From NCBI RefSeq assembly GCF_003515705.1, contig NZ_QWEH01000015.1:57611-121610 (forward strand): a DNA stretch of 64,000 nt, read 5' to 3'. The position numbers were made by a program, and so were the translations under genes. This DNA comes from Oceanobacillus profundus (GTDB lineage: Bacteria; Bacillota; Bacilli; Bacillales; Amphibacillaceae). The notes beneath the pieces were generated by a model. It searched no databases. It saw only the letters and a list, made by a program, of their open reading frames with translations, and had not been told where the DNA came from. This document shows positions 18,354 to 27,349 of the stretch, piece by piece; position 1 is the first letter of the stretch, and each line of letters opens with the position of its first letter.

Positions 18354-18396
18354 AAACGACACTTCTTAGGGAAATCCCGGGAAGTGTCGTTTCTTA
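18354..18396 (+). terminator. sspO terminator
   Basis: AAACGACACTTC (18354-18365) pairs with GAAGTGTCGTTT (18381-18392); the loop has an inner GGG/CCC pair. It begins three bases after the sspO stop. Confidence 0.85.
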
Positions 18397-18440
18397 ATGA
18401 ATTTTGGAAAGATATGTACACAAAAAAGGGTAGCTATCCC

Positions 18441-18510
18441 TTGAATATTAAACCGGTTACATATATTATAAACATATAGCAATCAAATAATTTGTTGAAC
18501 AAACAAACTA
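18441..18510 (+). promoter_or_regulatory. gnd promoter with cre and XylR-type operator
   Basis: TTGAAT (18441-18446) and TATTAT (18464-18469), 17-base spacer. A cre-like site TTAAACCGGTTACA (18448-18461) fills the spacer, matching 11 of 14 consensus positions. The operator ATTTGTT-GAACA-AACAAAC follows at 18490-18508. This is the same design found at six other promoters in the window, so gnd should be repressed by CcpA and by the ROK repressor at 20613. Confidence 0.75.
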
Positions 18511-18512
18511 TT

Positions 18513-18848
18513 TGATTTTTTAAAAATTATTTTTATATGCTTTTGCTGTTTCTATTTATAATAGTCTTCATGCATCGTTTACATCAATTTCCCAATGTTG
18601 GGGATTGCTATAGAAACAAAAGCAGTATTCTCTAATAGGTTTAGTTTCATCAGGGCAAATGATATAATATACAACGAAAAGGATAAATTGGAGTTGCTAT
18701 ATTGAACAAATCGTTCTAAATGAGTGAGTAGCTCGATTTTAACATCTAGTGTTAGAGGTATAGTCTTGACTAAGACTAGGTGTTAGGAAAAGTTTATAGC
18801 ATATTGTGTAATGGTTTTTAAAATAAAGGTATAAAGGAAGGTAATAAG
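18513..18848 (+). other. Long untranslated leader of gnd
   Basis: About 335 bases separate the operator from the gnd ATG. The leader holds a TATAAT at 18663 without a good -35, and a perfect inverted repeat TAGTCTT/AAGACTA at 18761-18778 flanked by two similar segments (CTAGTGTTAG and CTAGGTGTTAG). No known riboswitch was recognised and no ORF is supported. Confidence 0.4.
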
Positions 18849-20258
18849 ATGTCACAACAACAAATTGGTGTTATCGGTTTAGCGGTAATGGGGAAAAACT
18901 TAGCTTTAAATATTGAAAGCAGAGGATATTCTGTAGCAGTATTCAATCGTTCTTATGAGAAAACAGAGGACTTTCTTCAGAACGAAGCACAAGGAAAAAA
19001 CTTTGTTGGAGCCAAAACCATTGAAGAGTTTGTGAATTCACTAGAAACGCCTCGTAAAATTCTATTGATGGTTAAAGCAGGAGCGGCAACGGATGCAACA
19101 ATTGAATCTTTACAACCTTACCTAGAAAAAGGCGATATTCTAATCGATGGTGGAAACACGTTGTTTGAGGATACGATGCGCCGTAATAAAATGCTTGATG
19201 AAACAGGTATCCACTTTATTGGAACAGGGGTTTCTGGTGGAGAAGAGGGGGCTCTAAACGGCCCATCTATGATGCCTGGAGGACAAAAAGAAGCTTATAA
19301 GCTTGTTGCACCTATCTTTGAAGCTATTTCTGCGAAAGTGGATGGAGATCCATGTGTCACATACATTGGACCAAATGGTGCTGGGCACTTCGTGAAAATG
19401 GTACATAATGGAATTGAATACGGTGATATGCAATTAATCGCAGAGGCGTATGATATTTTAAAAAATGTACTTGGCATGGATGCTGGGGAGCTGCATGAGG
19501 TATTTACAGAGTGGAACAAAGGTGAGCTTGACAGTTACCTAATTGAGATTACTGCAGATATCTTTACGAAAACAGATGACGAAACAGGAAATCCTCTAGT
19601 AGATGTCATCATGGATAAAGCGGGACAAAAAGGAACTGGAAAATGGACAAGTAAAAATGCGTTGGATTTAGGTGTTCCACTACCACTTATTACGGAATCT
19701 GTATTTGCACGATTCATTTCTTCCTTGAAGGATGAGCGTGTAAAAGCTAGTGGTGAACTATCTGGTCCAAGCGTACAAAAACACGAAGGTAATCGCAAAG
19801 AGCTAATCGAAGCGGTTCGTAAAGCACTATATATGAGTAAGATTGTTTCCTATGCACAAGGATTTGCACAAATGCGTGCAGCATCTGAAGAGAATGGCTG
19901 GGATCTTCAATATGGTGATATTGCGATGATCTGGCGTGGAGGCTGTATTATCCGTGCAAACTTCCTGCAAAAGATTAAAGATGCATACGATCGTGAACCA
20001 CAACTAGCTAACTTGATGCTAGACCCATATTTTAAAGAAGTTGTGGAGAACTATCAATCTGCCTTACGTGAAGTTGTTGCTTTAGCAGTACAAAACGGAA
20101 TTGCTGTACCAACTTTCTCTAGTGCGGTTGCTTACTACGATAGCTATCGTACAGCTGATCTACCAGCAAACTTAATTCAAGCGCAACGTGACTACTTTGG
20201 TGCACATACGTATGAACGCAAAGACAAAGAAGGTACGTTCCATACAAATTGGTTTTAA
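18849..20258 (+). CDS. gnd: 6-phosphogluconate dehydrogenase (decarboxylating)
   Basis: Oxidatively decarboxylates 6-phosphogluconate to ribulose 5-phosphate, a cytosolic pentose-phosphate enzyme. The N-terminal Rossmann motif is [12 protein letters not shown] (residues ~10-21) with NRSYEKT, typical of NADP-preferring enzymes; the substrate-site motifs VSGGEEGA and [10 protein letters not shown] with the catalytic Lys (VKMVHNG) are intact. 469 residues is the full length. RBS AAGGAAGG precedes the ATG. Placed next to gluconokinase and the LarA operon under the same type of operator, it is the last step of the proposed route to the pentose phosphate pool. Confidence 0.96.
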   Translation: MSQQQIGVIGLAVMGKNLALNIESRGYSVAVFNRSYEKTEDFLQNEAQGKNFVGAKTIEEFVNSLETPRKILLMVKAGAATDATIESLQPYLEKGDILIDGGNTLFEDTMRRNKMLDETGIHFIGTGVSGGEEGALNGPSMMPGGQKEAYKLVAPIFEAISAKVDGDPCVTYIGPNGAGHFVKMVHNGIEYGDMQLIAEAYDILKNVLGMDAGELHEVFTEWNKGELDSYLIEITADIFTKTDDETGNPLVDVIMDKAGQKGTGKWTSKNALDLGVPLPLITESVFARFISSLKDERVKASGELSGPSVQKHEGNRKELIEAVRKALYMSKIVSYAQGFAQMRAASEENGWDLQYGDIAMIWRGGCIIRANFLQKIKDAYDREPQLANLMLDPYFKEVVENYQSALREVVALAVQNGIAVPTFSSAVAYYDSYRTADLPANLIQAQRDYFGAHTYERKDKEGTFHTNWF

Positions 20259-20290
20259 TAATTCTGTACATCTTATAATTTAAATACCTA

Positions 20291-20325
20291 AGTCCTTCAT
20301 ACTCTGTGTGAAGGGCTTTTTCACG
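20291..20325 (+). terminator. gnd terminator
   Basis: AGTCCTTCA pairs with TGAAGGGCT (20291-20317), followed by a T-run. The 200 bases beyond it (to 20528) contain no gene or repeat that I can support. Confidence 0.75.
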
Positions 20326-20528
20326 GTTGAAAGTTGGATCATTGTGTTACGAACAGACCGAGAGTATATCTCACAGCTGGAACTCGAAACATTTCGCTCC
20401 AATACGAGACCGTGATAGACAATATTTCAGCCGCGTATCCCTTCTTTTTTAAACAACCGAGAAAATAAATTCGGGAATGCGTGCAAGAGCAAGATTGAGG
20501 GATGGAAACTTATCATTATATAAAAAAT

Positions 20529-20562
20529 AGAGTGTAAAAACCTCGAAAGATTTCCACACTCT
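20529..20562 (-). terminator. Terminator of the ROK repressor gene
   Basis: AGAGTGT (20529-20535) pairs with ACACTCT (20556-20562). Read on the minus strand, the stem is followed by a run of T. It lies 50 bases after the repressor stop codon. Confidence 0.65.
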
Positions 20563-20612
20563 TGACTAGCTCCTAACAATTAAACGCTAATAAACCAGAT
20601 TTATTACCAAAG

Positions 20613-21779
20613 TTAGTTTTCGCCGTTCTTAAAACTAACTTCCTGTACATCGAGAAAATTTTGAATTGCAAGTGCACATGCGCCTTGAACGATTGCGTTT
20701 CTACCTAAATCAGACAGTACAATTTTACGATAAACACTCACAGAAGATTGGAGGTTATTTTCGATTTCTTCAATAGCATTCGGATATAAATGTAATAGTT
20801 CACTGTTTAAAACTAATGTCTCTGGATTATAGGAATTAATCATATTATTGAGTCCGATAGAAACATAGCTGATAAATGTCTTCATCTCTTCACATGTCGT
20901 CGGATCGTTTTCTGCTATTAACCGTTTCAGGTCTTGGTGTGTTAAGTTTGGACGATCAAGCTTTTCAGCAAGACTTGAAAACACAGCAGGTTCGGCTGCA
21001 TAAAGCTCCCAGCAGCCATGATTTCCACATCTGCAAGCTTTTCCAAAAGGAGAAATAATCATATGCCCAATTTCACCAGCATAACCATCATGGCCTTTAA
21101 CCAAATTGCCGTTGTGCATGATTCCAGCTCCAATACCAGAACTAAGGACAATGGCTAATAAATTGTTGCTATGATGATGCTTGTATACTCTTTCAGCATA
21201 GACGGAAAGGTTGGCAGTATTTTCAACAGAGACATCGACATCTATTTCCCGTTCTAAATCTGACTTTAAGTCTTTGTTTCGCCATTGATATCTAGGAACA
21301 AAAAGGATGGATTGATCATTATTTACAGTACCATGAACGCCGATTATGGTTTGGACCAAACCATAATAACAGTCAGCATATTTTTGCTTGTATTTTTTAA
21401 TCTGTTTGATTAGAATGTTTACGACTTCTTCATAAACTTCGGTGTCAAGCTTTGTAGTATTAGTTTCAATTTTATTCCCTTGAAGGTCGGATATTCGGTA
21501 TTGAATTTCTTTGTAGTCAAGGTCAATTCCAAGTACATATCCAGCTTCTCCATTAATGGAAAGCATGATTGGCCGTCTTCCAACAGCATTATGTTCCTGC
21601 TGTGTTTCACATACGAGCTTTTCTTCAAGTAAATCAACAACCTGAACAGAAATGGTTGCCTTATTTAATCCAGTAATCTTGGAAAGCTCGGCCCTGGATA
21701 TAAAACCGTGTTCAATTATTTTTTGTAAAATGATACTTCTGTTTATCTTTTTGATGTAAGCTCCATCGCCTGTAACCAT
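20613..21779 (-). CDS. xylR: ROK-family transcriptional repressor, XylR type
   Basis: Repressor with an N-terminal winged helix (residues ~10-70: FISRAELSKITGLNKATIS) and a ROK kinase-like sugar-binding domain, including the zinc motif CRCGNHGCWELYA near residue 250. It strongly resembles Bacillus XylR over the whole 388 residues, and the window holds at least nine copies of the XylR-type operator GTTTGTT-N5-AACAAAY, one a perfect palindrome just upstream of this gene. None of the candidate target genes is a xylose gene; they concern gluconate, uronates and sugar carriers. The effector is therefore uncertain and the symbol marks the family. Confidence 0.85.
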   Translation of the reverse strand: MVTGDGAYIKKINRSIILQKIIEHGFISRAELSKITGLNKATISVQVVDLLEEKLVCETQQEHNAVGRRPIMLSINGEAGYVLGIDLDYKEIQYRISDLQGNKIETNTTKLDTEVYEEVVNILIKQIKKYKQKYADCYYGLVQTIIGVHGTVNNDQSILFVPRYQWRNKDLKSDLEREIDVDVSVENTANLSVYAERVYKHHHSNNLLAIVLSSGIGAGIMHNGNLVKGHDGYAGEIGHMIISPFGKACRCGNHGCWELYAAEPAVFSSLAEKLDRPNLTHQDLKRLIAENDPTTCEEMKTFISYVSIGLNNMINSYNPETLVLNSELLHLYPNAIEEIENNLQSSVSVYRKIVLSDLGRNAIVQGACALAIQNFLDVQEVSFKNGEN

Positions 21780-21831
21780 GATGTTTCTCCCCCTTTGTCA
21801 TAACGAAATGAGAATTATGTATAAAAACATG

Positions 21832-21860
21832 TTATTATTTGTTTAGTAAACAAATAATAA
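21832..21860. promoter_or_regulatory. Perfect palindromic operator between repressor and larC1
   Basis: A 14-1-14 perfect inverted repeat centred on G21846, with half-site TTATTATTTGTTTA. It is a symmetric relative of the other GTTTGTT/AACAAAT sites, with flanking extension. It lies 53 bases upstream of the repressor start and 113 bases before larC1, so it can serve both autoregulation and control of the lar operon. Confidence 0.85.
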
Positions 21861-21972
21861 ATCATTGCAAAAAAAATAGATAGCTGCCATACTATTGTGT
21901 TCGGTTGAAAAGGCTTTCAAAATGTTGTGCGCTAATAGTAATTCTATTATAACAAAAAAAGGAGATTTTGGA

Positions 21973-22953
21973 ATGAAAATTCTATATTTTGATTGTTTTT
22001 CTGGTATAAGTGGAGATATGACGATTTCATCATTAGTTGATGCCGGTGGGGATCCGATTCATTTAGAGAGTGAATTGAAAAAGCTGGGCATGGAAGATGA
22101 ATATCAATTAAAATGGAATAAGGTTGTTAAAAATGGTATCACAAGCACGAAGTTTGATGTTGTACTTTTAAACGAAGAAGGACATCACCACCATCATGAT
22201 CATGGACATAATGAAGAAGGACATCACCACCATCATGGTCATGGACATAATGAGGAAGGACATCACCACCATCATAGTCATGGACATAATGAGGAAGGAC
22301 ATCACCACCATCATGATCATGGACATAATGAGGAAGGACATCACCACCATCATGATCATGGACATAACGAAGAAGAGCATCACCACCACGCAGACGACCA
22401 TGGCCACCACCACAGCCATGAACATCATCATGCGCATGACCATCGCTCCTATAAAGATATTGTAAACCTGATTAAAGGAGCGGAATTTTCGGAACCAGTA
22501 GAGGAAACTGCATTAAAGATTTTTAGAAAAATTGGTGAGGCAGAAGGGCGTATTCATGGGATGCCACTAGAAGATGTCCATTTTCATGAAGTGGGTGCAG
22601 TAGATTCTATTATAGATATTGTTGGGACAGCTATACTACTCCATCAGATGGAAATCGATTTGGTTATATCAGCTCCAGTTCCAGTGGGAAGTGGGAAAAT
22701 ACGTATTGACCATGGGATATATCCAGTACCAGCACCAGCAACTTTAGAGATTTTGCGTGGTGTACCAATTGCTGCCAGTGAGCTGAGAGCAGAATTGACA
22801 ACACCAACTGGAGCGGCAATTATTGCAGTTTTAGCGGAGGAGTTTGGTAATATGCCGACGTTGAAAGTTGATGCAATTGGATATGGTGCAGGAACCAAAA
22901 CATTCCCAGAACATCCGAATGTATTGCGTACCATTGTAGGTGAGAGGTATTAA
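21973..22953 (+). CDS. larC: LarC1: N-terminal part of the nickel-pincer cofactor insertion protein
   Basis: N-terminal part of LarC, the CTP-dependent cyclometallase that inserts nickel into the pyridinium pincer cofactor of LarA enzymes. Starts MKILYFDCFSGISGDM, the family hallmark; later come LEDVHFHEVGAVDSIIDIVG and TTPTGAAI. Residues ~68-155 are an extraordinary His-rich insert made of five and a half 13-residue repeats (EEGHHHHHDHGHN). The protein ends at TIVGERY; the C-terminal domain is encoded separately at 28115. ATG 21973 is preceded by AAAGGAG at 9 bases; longer frames lack a site. First gene of the operon under the palindromic operator. Confidence 0.92.
   Translation: MKILYFDCFSGISGDMTISSLVDAGGDPIHLESELKKLGMEDEYQLKWNKVVKNGITSTKFDVVLLNEEGHHHHHDHGHNEEGHHHHHGHGHNEEGHHHHHSHGHNEEGHHHHHDHGHNEEGHHHHHDHGHNEEEHHHHADDHGHHHSHEHHHAHDHRSYKDIVNLIKGAEFSEPVEETALKIFRKIGEAEGRIHGMPLEDVHFHEVGAVDSIIDIVGTAILLHQMEIDLVISAPVPVGSGKIRIDHGIYPVPAPATLEILRGVPIAASELRAELTTPTGAAIIAVLAEEFGNMPTLKVDAIGYGAGTKTFPEHPNVLRTIVGERY
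22174..22395 (+). repeat. 39-bp tandem repeats inside larC1
   Basis: Five near-identical 39-base units start at 22174, 22213, 22252, 22291 and 22330, followed by a diverged sixth unit. Each encodes EEGHHHHHDHGHN with one variable residue (D, G or S). Unit identity is very high at the DNA level, so the array is recent and probably variable in copy number between strains. Confidence 0.95.
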
Positions 22954-22974
22954 CATAAGAAATGAGGGATAACG

Positions 22975-23385
22975 ATGAAAATAGCATTGATTGCTCATGA
23001 CAAAAAGAAGACAGATATGGTTCGATTTACACAAGCTTATAAACACAGTCTCCAAAAGCACGAGCTGTATGCAACTGGTACGACGGGAATGAAAATAGCT
23101 GAAAATACTGGGCTAACTGTCCATCGTTTTCAGTCCGGGCCACTTGGTGGAGATCAGCAAATCGGCGCAATGATTGCAGAAAACAAAATGGATATGGTTA
23201 TATTCTTTCGCGATCCACTTACTGCTCAACCACATGAACCAGATGTTTCAGCATTAATGCGTCTTTGTGACGTATACGCTGTCCCGCTGGCTACCAATAT
23301 GGGTAGTGCTGAAGTATTCATTCACGGCTTAGAGCGGGGCGATTTACAATGGCGTGAAATTATTGAGGACAATCAGGGCGAGTAA
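22975..23385 (+). CDS. mgsA: Methylglyoxal synthase
   Basis: Converts dihydroxyacetone phosphate to methylglyoxal and phosphate, the start of a bypass to lactate. 136 residues, full length. Catalytic residues are present: Asp60 in [12 protein letters not shown], His87 and Asp90 in HEPD; the phosphate-binding loop is ATGTTG. It follows larC1 by 21 bases with GAGGG before the ATG, and a hairpin closes this two-gene unit. In B. subtilis mgsA lies in an unrelated metabolic operon, so its place beside nickel-pincer genes is unusual. Confidence 0.95.
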   Translation: MKIALIAHDKKKTDMVRFTQAYKHSLQKHELYATGTTGMKIAENTGLTVHRFQSGPLGGDQQIGAMIAENKMDMVIFFRDPLTAQPHEPDVSALMRLCDVYAVPLATNMGSAEVFIHGLERGDLQWREIIEDNQGE

Positions 23386-23392
23386 TAGCTAA

Positions 23393-23450
23393 ATGAAGGT
23401 TTATATCAGTTAATCAGTTGACTGTAAAAAACCTTCATGTTATGCTTTTT
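23393..23450 (+). terminator. Hairpin after mgsA
   Basis: ATGAAGGTTT (23393-23402) pairs with AAACCTTCAT (23429-23438), with a T-run a few bases later (23446-23450). It may separate larC1-mgsA from the larA operon. Confidence 0.5.
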
Positions 23451-23456
23451 ATACAA

Positions 23457-23477
23457 TTAGTTTGGCGGACAAATTAA
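23457..23477. promoter_or_regulatory. Degenerate operator-like site upstream of larA
   Basis: TTAGTTTGGCGGACAAATTA resembles the XylR-type operator ends, but the two half-sites are four bases closer than in the other sites and no well-spaced promoter was found. The remaining leader to 23677 shows an AAAGAGGAG at ~23562 without a supported ORF. Confidence 0.3.
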
Positions 23478-23677
23478 TTAAAGTGCTTTTTGAAAGGGAT
23501 TACAAAAATAGCTTGCAGTTAGTAAAGCAAAAGTGGAACGAGAAATCAATCTCATGTTTTACCAAAGAGGAGCTTTCACATAGCATTCCAAAAGGGTAAT
23601 CCTTTGCTTGCTAGGGAATTATAGTATGTAGTTATTTGTTATAGATAATTTTACAGTGAAATGGAGTGAATCGCTTT

Positions 23678-24940
23678 ATGGGTATTTTGCAGGAGCTGCT
23701 ACAGGATATTCCTGTACCGAAATTGGCAAAAGTAAAGCAAACGTTTGACAGCACAAAAGAAGAAGATGTTGCTGGAACATTACAGGCACAGTTAGAACAG
23801 GTCAAGGATACCGTCAAACCGGGTATGGAAATTGCTATTGCAGTTGGTAGCCGAGGGGTGGATCGACTTGTTGATTTAACTGCAGTAACCGTTAAGTTTC
23901 TGCAAGATTTGGGAGCGAATCCTTTTATCGTTCCATCTATGGGAAGTCATGGGGGAGCGACAGCAGAAGGGCAAAAAGCCGTACTGGAGCATTTAGGTGT
24001 TACAGAAGAAGCAGTAAATGCAGAAATTCGTTCTTCCATGGAAGTAGTAAAAATCGGGGAGCTTTCGAACGGCTTACCAGTATACATTGATAAACTTGCG
24101 TCACAAGCTGATGGTATCGTTGTCATTAATCGGGTCAAACCACATACTGCATTTCGAGGTCCAGTAGAAAGTGGCATCATGAAAATGATCAGTATTGGTC
24201 TTGGGAAACAAAAAGGTGCAGAGGCTTGTCACCAGTTAGGCTTTAAGCATATGGCTGAGCATGTTCCTGCAATGGCTAAAATGACAATGGAAAAAATGCC
24301 AATTATATTCGCTGTAGCGACAGTTGAAAATGCCTTCGATAAAGTGGCAAAAGTGGAAGTACTTCGCCCAGAAAACATTGAATCAAGAGAAACAGAGCTT
24401 CAAAAGCTTTCGAAGCAGCTGCTGCCCAAGCTTTTCTTTGATGAAATTGATGTACTCATTATTGATGAGATTGGTAAGAATATCAGTGGAGACGGGATGG
24501 ACCCGAATATTACAGGTAGATATCCGACACCATACGCACATGGCGGACCAGATGTATCCAAAATGGTCGTTTTAGATGTAACACCACAGTCAGAAGGAAA
24601 TGCTAATGGGGTTGGTACAGCAGATTTTACAACTGAGCGACTAGTGAACAAGATGGATAAGCATGGAACATATGCAAATGGTTTAACTTCTACGGTTGTT
24701 GGACCGACACATATCTCAACAACGTTGCCAAATGATAAGATGGCGATTCAGTCTGCGATTAAAACATGTAATATTCTTGATTTTACTAAGGTGAAATTAG
24801 TTAGAATCAAAAATACGTTAGAAATAAGTGAAATTGAAGTATCCGAAGCATTTCTTGAACATGTGCAGGAGCATGAGAATTTAGAAAAAGCTTCAGAGCT
24901 ATATGAATTTGATTTTAATAAAGAAGGTAACTTATTTTAA
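23678..24940 (+). CDS. larA: LarA-family nickel-dependent racemase/epimerase (candidate D-gluconate/D-mannonate 2-epimerase)
   Basis: Member of the LarA (DUF2088) superfamily of nickel-pincer hydroxyacid racemases and epimerases. Residues in positions equivalent to the cofactor and catalytic set are visible: His91 (MGSHGGATAEGQ), His156 (RVKPHTAFRG), Lys169 and His185 (KGAEACHQ). The Lys-to-His spacing of 16 equals that of lactate racemase. 420 residues, usual length. The neighbours are fructuronate reductase and gluconokinase, not lactate genes. A D-gluconate 2-epimerase activity has been reported for some LarA homologues; converting mannonate to gluconate would join these neighbours. Substrate is inference; lactate or another hydroxyacid remains possible. 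ATG 23678 is favoured over GTG 23666 by GGAGTG spacing. Confidence 0.88.
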   Translation: MGILQELLQDIPVPKLAKVKQTFDSTKEEDVAGTLQAQLEQVKDTVKPGMEIAIAVGSRGVDRLVDLTAVTVKFLQDLGANPFIVPSMGSHGGATAEGQKAVLEHLGVTEEAVNAEIRSSMEVVKIGELSNGLPVYIDKLASQADGIVVINRVKPHTAFRGPVESGIMKMISIGLGKQKGAEACHQLGFKHMAEHVPAMAKMTMEKMPIIFAVATVENAFDKVAKVEVLRPENIESRETELQKLSKQLLPKLFFDEIDVLIIDEIGKNISGDGMDPNITGRYPTPYAHGGPDVSKMVVLDVTPQSEGNANGVGTADFTTERLVNKMDKHGTYANGLTSTVVGPTHISTTLPNDKMAIQSAIKTCNILDFTKVKLVRIKNTLEISEIEVSEAFLEHVQEHENLEKASELYEFDFNKEGNLF

Positions 24941-24963
24941 TACATTAGTAGGGGGAATTTAGA

Positions 24964-25734
24964 GTGAGTAATCTATTTGATTTAACAGGGAAAATTGCAG
25001 TTGCGATCGGTGGAAATAGTACATTAGGCGCTTCTATGGCAAAAGGGCTTGCTGCGCACGGGGCAACGGTAGCAATTGTTGGTCGTAATTTAGAAAAAGC
25101 TGAAGCAGTTGTAAAAGATATTGAAGCAGACGGTGGATCGGCAAAAGCTTTTCAAGCAGATGTAAGTGATTTGGAATCCGTAGAGAAAGCTGCAAAAGAT
25201 ATTGAAGCATGGTCTGGTGGCTGGGACATCGTTTTAAACGCTCCTGGTAAAAATAGCTCTACGCCGTTTCTTGAGCTTGAAACAGATGAGTGGGATGACA
25301 TTATGGATGTAAACTTACGTGGCCTTGTATTCGCTACGCAGATTTTTGCAAAGCGTATGATTGAGCAAGAGCGCAAAGGGAGCATTATCAATATTTCATC
25401 TGTATCATCAACAACACCATTGTCTCGTGTATTTACGTATTCAGCATCTAAAGCTGGTGTTAACAGTGTAACACAATATTTGGCGAAGGAATTTGCACCT
25501 TATAGTATTCGGGTAAATGCGATTATTCCAGGTTTCTTCCCAGCAGAACAAAATCGTAAAATTCTTGATGAATCACGTATTAATTCGATCATGAATCATA
25601 CACCAATGGAGCGATTCGGTGAACCGGAAGAACTGCAAGGTGCAGCAATTTACCTTGCATCCGATAAAGCATCTGGCTTTGTAACGGGATCTTTACTTCG
25701 CGTTGACGGTGGTTACGGGAGCATGACAATATAA
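24964..25734 (+). CDS. uxuB: SDR-family D-mannonate oxidoreductase (fructuronate reductase)
   Basis: Short-chain dehydrogenase predicted to reduce D-fructuronate to D-mannonate with NAD(P)H. Cofactor loop GGNSTLGAS (16-24), catalytic Ser146/147, Tyr159 and Lys163 (YSASK). The segment PGFFPAEQNRKIL near residue 195 is characteristic of the SDR-type mannonate oxidoreductases (B. subtilis UxuB/YjmF-like) rather than generic SDRs. 256 residues. GTG start at 24964 has AGGGGG upstream. It directly follows larA by 23 bases. A gluconate 5-dehydrogenase is the main alternative. Confidence 0.83.
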   Translation: MSNLFDLTGKIAVAIGGNSTLGASMAKGLAAHGATVAIVGRNLEKAEAVVKDIEADGGSAKAFQADVSDLESVEKAAKDIEAWSGGWDIVLNAPGKNSSTPFLELETDEWDDIMDVNLRGLVFATQIFAKRMIEQERKGSIINISSVSSTTPLSRVFTYSASKAGVNSVTQYLAKEFAPYSIRVNAIIPGFFPAEQNRKILDESRINSIMNHTPMERFGEPEELQGAAIYLASDKASGFVTGSLLRVDGGYGSMTI

Positions 25735-25742
25735 AGAGATAG

Positions 25743-25769
25743 AGGCTCCTTGTGAATTAGGAGCCTTTG
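25743..25769 (+). terminator. Small hairpin between uxuB and gntK
   Basis: AGGCTCCT (25743-25750) pairs with AGGAGCCT (25759-25766), followed by only three T. It may reduce, rather than stop, transcription into gntK. Confidence 0.45.
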
Positions 25770-25801
25770 GTTAATATAGGTCTGTAAAGGGTGAGATTAC
25801 T

Positions 25802-27280
25802 TTGAAAAGGAAATTAGTTATTGGACTGGACATAGGGACGACAAGCGCAAAAGCTGTCGTCTTTGATATGAAAGGGAAGTTAATTGCAGAAGCAGAAGAA
25901 ATGATTGAAACATATTATCCACAAGCAGATTGGGTAGAACAGAACCCCATAGAAGTAGAGGCTGCTTGTTTAGTAGCGATGAAACAGGTTGTGAATAAAG
26001 CGAATGCTAATCAGGATGAATTTCTCGCCACGGGAATTTCCTGTGCCATGCACTCGCTCATTTGCATGGACGAGCAGTTCGAGCCACTATCCAACATGCT
26101 GATTTGGTCAGATGGCAGAAGCAGCAAACAAGCAGAAGCGCTTATGCAGTCAGAGCAAGGGAAAGAAATCTATGCTCGCACTGGAACACCGATTCATCCA
26201 ATGACACCATTGATGAAGCTGATATGGATGCGCGAGAACAATTATGAACCTTATAAAAAGGCAGCCCATTTTATGACAATGAAGGAGTATTTATTGCAAA
26301 AATGGTTTGGCAAACGCGCTATTGATTATGCAATGGCATCTTCTACTGGTTTAATGAATGTAAAGGAGTTAGATTGGGATAGCACTGCACTTGCTGCAGC
26401 GGGTGTTGAAAGGGAACAGCTTTCTGCGATCGTGGCGCCAACAGAAACCTTCACAACAATTGATACTCAAATTGCAGCGGAAATCGGAATTGCTCATGAC
26501 CATCCATTTGTGATTGGAGCGGCTGATGGCCAATTAGCGAATCTTGGAAGCGGTGCTACTGCGCCAGGGGAAGTTAATATTTCAGTTGGGACGAGTGGAG
26601 CAATAAGACAGTTTGTTCAAGGTGCCCCAGTTAATGAGGTAATGGAAACATTTACGTATGCCTTTTCAGAAGAGCGTTCGATTATTGGCGGACCAACGAA
26701 TAATGGCGGAATTGCCCTGCAATGGTTCAAAGACATCATTGAATTTAATGGTACGCATGATGAATTGCTTGCGGGTGCAAAGGACGTAGAACCAGGAGCA
26801 GATGGGATTATTTTTCTCCCTTATGTAAATGGAGAGCGTGCGCCACTTTGGAATCAAAAGGCAAAAGGGAATTTCTTCGGACTTTGCATTGGGCATAAAA
26901 AAGAACATATGACGCGTGCTGTATTAGAAGGAATCGCATTCAATATTTACCAAATCAGCCAATCATTAGAGAAGATGGCAGGAGAATCGAAAAAAATCAG
27001 TGTTAACGGTGGACTTTCCAAATCCGAGCTTTGGGTACAAATTCTTGCCGATATTTTTGGCAGTGACATCCATATATCTGATACACATCATAACGCCGCA
27101 TGGGGGGCAGCTTGGACAGCTTTGGTAGCTATTGGTGAAGCAGAAAGCTTTGACGATATTAAGGAGAATATGCCTGCTGAGAAAGTAATCCATGCAAACA
27201 ATGATAATCATGAAATATACTTAAAAATCTTTGAAAAGTATGAGAGAATGGTTAGTGACTTAATGGTGTATTTTACTTAA
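25802..27280 (+). CDS. gntK: Gluconokinase (FGGY family)
   Basis: Phosphorylates D-gluconate to 6-phosphogluconate. FGGY-family carbohydrate kinase: ATPase phosphate-1 motif GLDIGTTSAKAVVFD (8-22), WVEQNP, substrate loop ISCAMHSLICMD, GGPTNNGGIALQW and the C-terminal adenosine motif NGGLSKSELWVQILADI. The pattern fits Bacillus GntK more than xylulokinase. 492 residues. TTG start with GGGTGAGA upstream. With gntP, gnd and the LarA-type enzyme in the same regulatory neighbourhood it forms the gluconate branch of the pathway. Confidence 0.9.
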   Translation: MKRKLVIGLDIGTTSAKAVVFDMKGKLIAEAEEMIETYYPQADWVEQNPIEVEAACLVAMKQVVNKANANQDEFLATGISCAMHSLICMDEQFEPLSNMLIWSDGRSSKQAEALMQSEQGKEIYARTGTPIHPMTPLMKLIWMRENNYEPYKKAAHFMTMKEYLLQKWFGKRAIDYAMASSTGLMNVKELDWDSTALAAAGVEREQLSAIVAPTETFTTIDTQIAAEIGIAHDHPFVIGAADGQLANLGSGATAPGEVNISVGTSGAIRQFVQGAPVNEVMETFTYAFSEERSIIGGPTNNGGIALQWFKDIIEFNGTHDELLAGAKDVEPGADGIIFLPYVNGERAPLWNQKAKGNFFGLCIGHKKEHMTRAVLEGIAFNIYQISQSLEKMAGESKKISVNGGLSKSELWVQILADIFGSDIHISDTHHNAAWGAAWTALVAIGEAESFDDIKENMPAEKVIHANNDNHEIYLKIFEKYERMVSDLMVYFT

Positions 27281-27349
27281 AGAGGTTATTTAATAAAGGT
27301 GTTCAATATGTCCTATCAGTAAATAGGAGTTGCAAGGTGAGGAAACGTG

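Noticed and set aside
22174..22395. CRISPR-like appearance of regularly spaced repeats
   Set aside because: The units are directly tandem without unique spacers and encode an in-frame His-rich segment of LarC1.
22168..22443. Minus-strand Met/Val-rich ORF and plus-strand Met/Ile-rich ORF in the larC1 repeat region
   Set aside because: Both are shadows of the His-codon tandem repeats; neither has a ribosome site or sensible composition.
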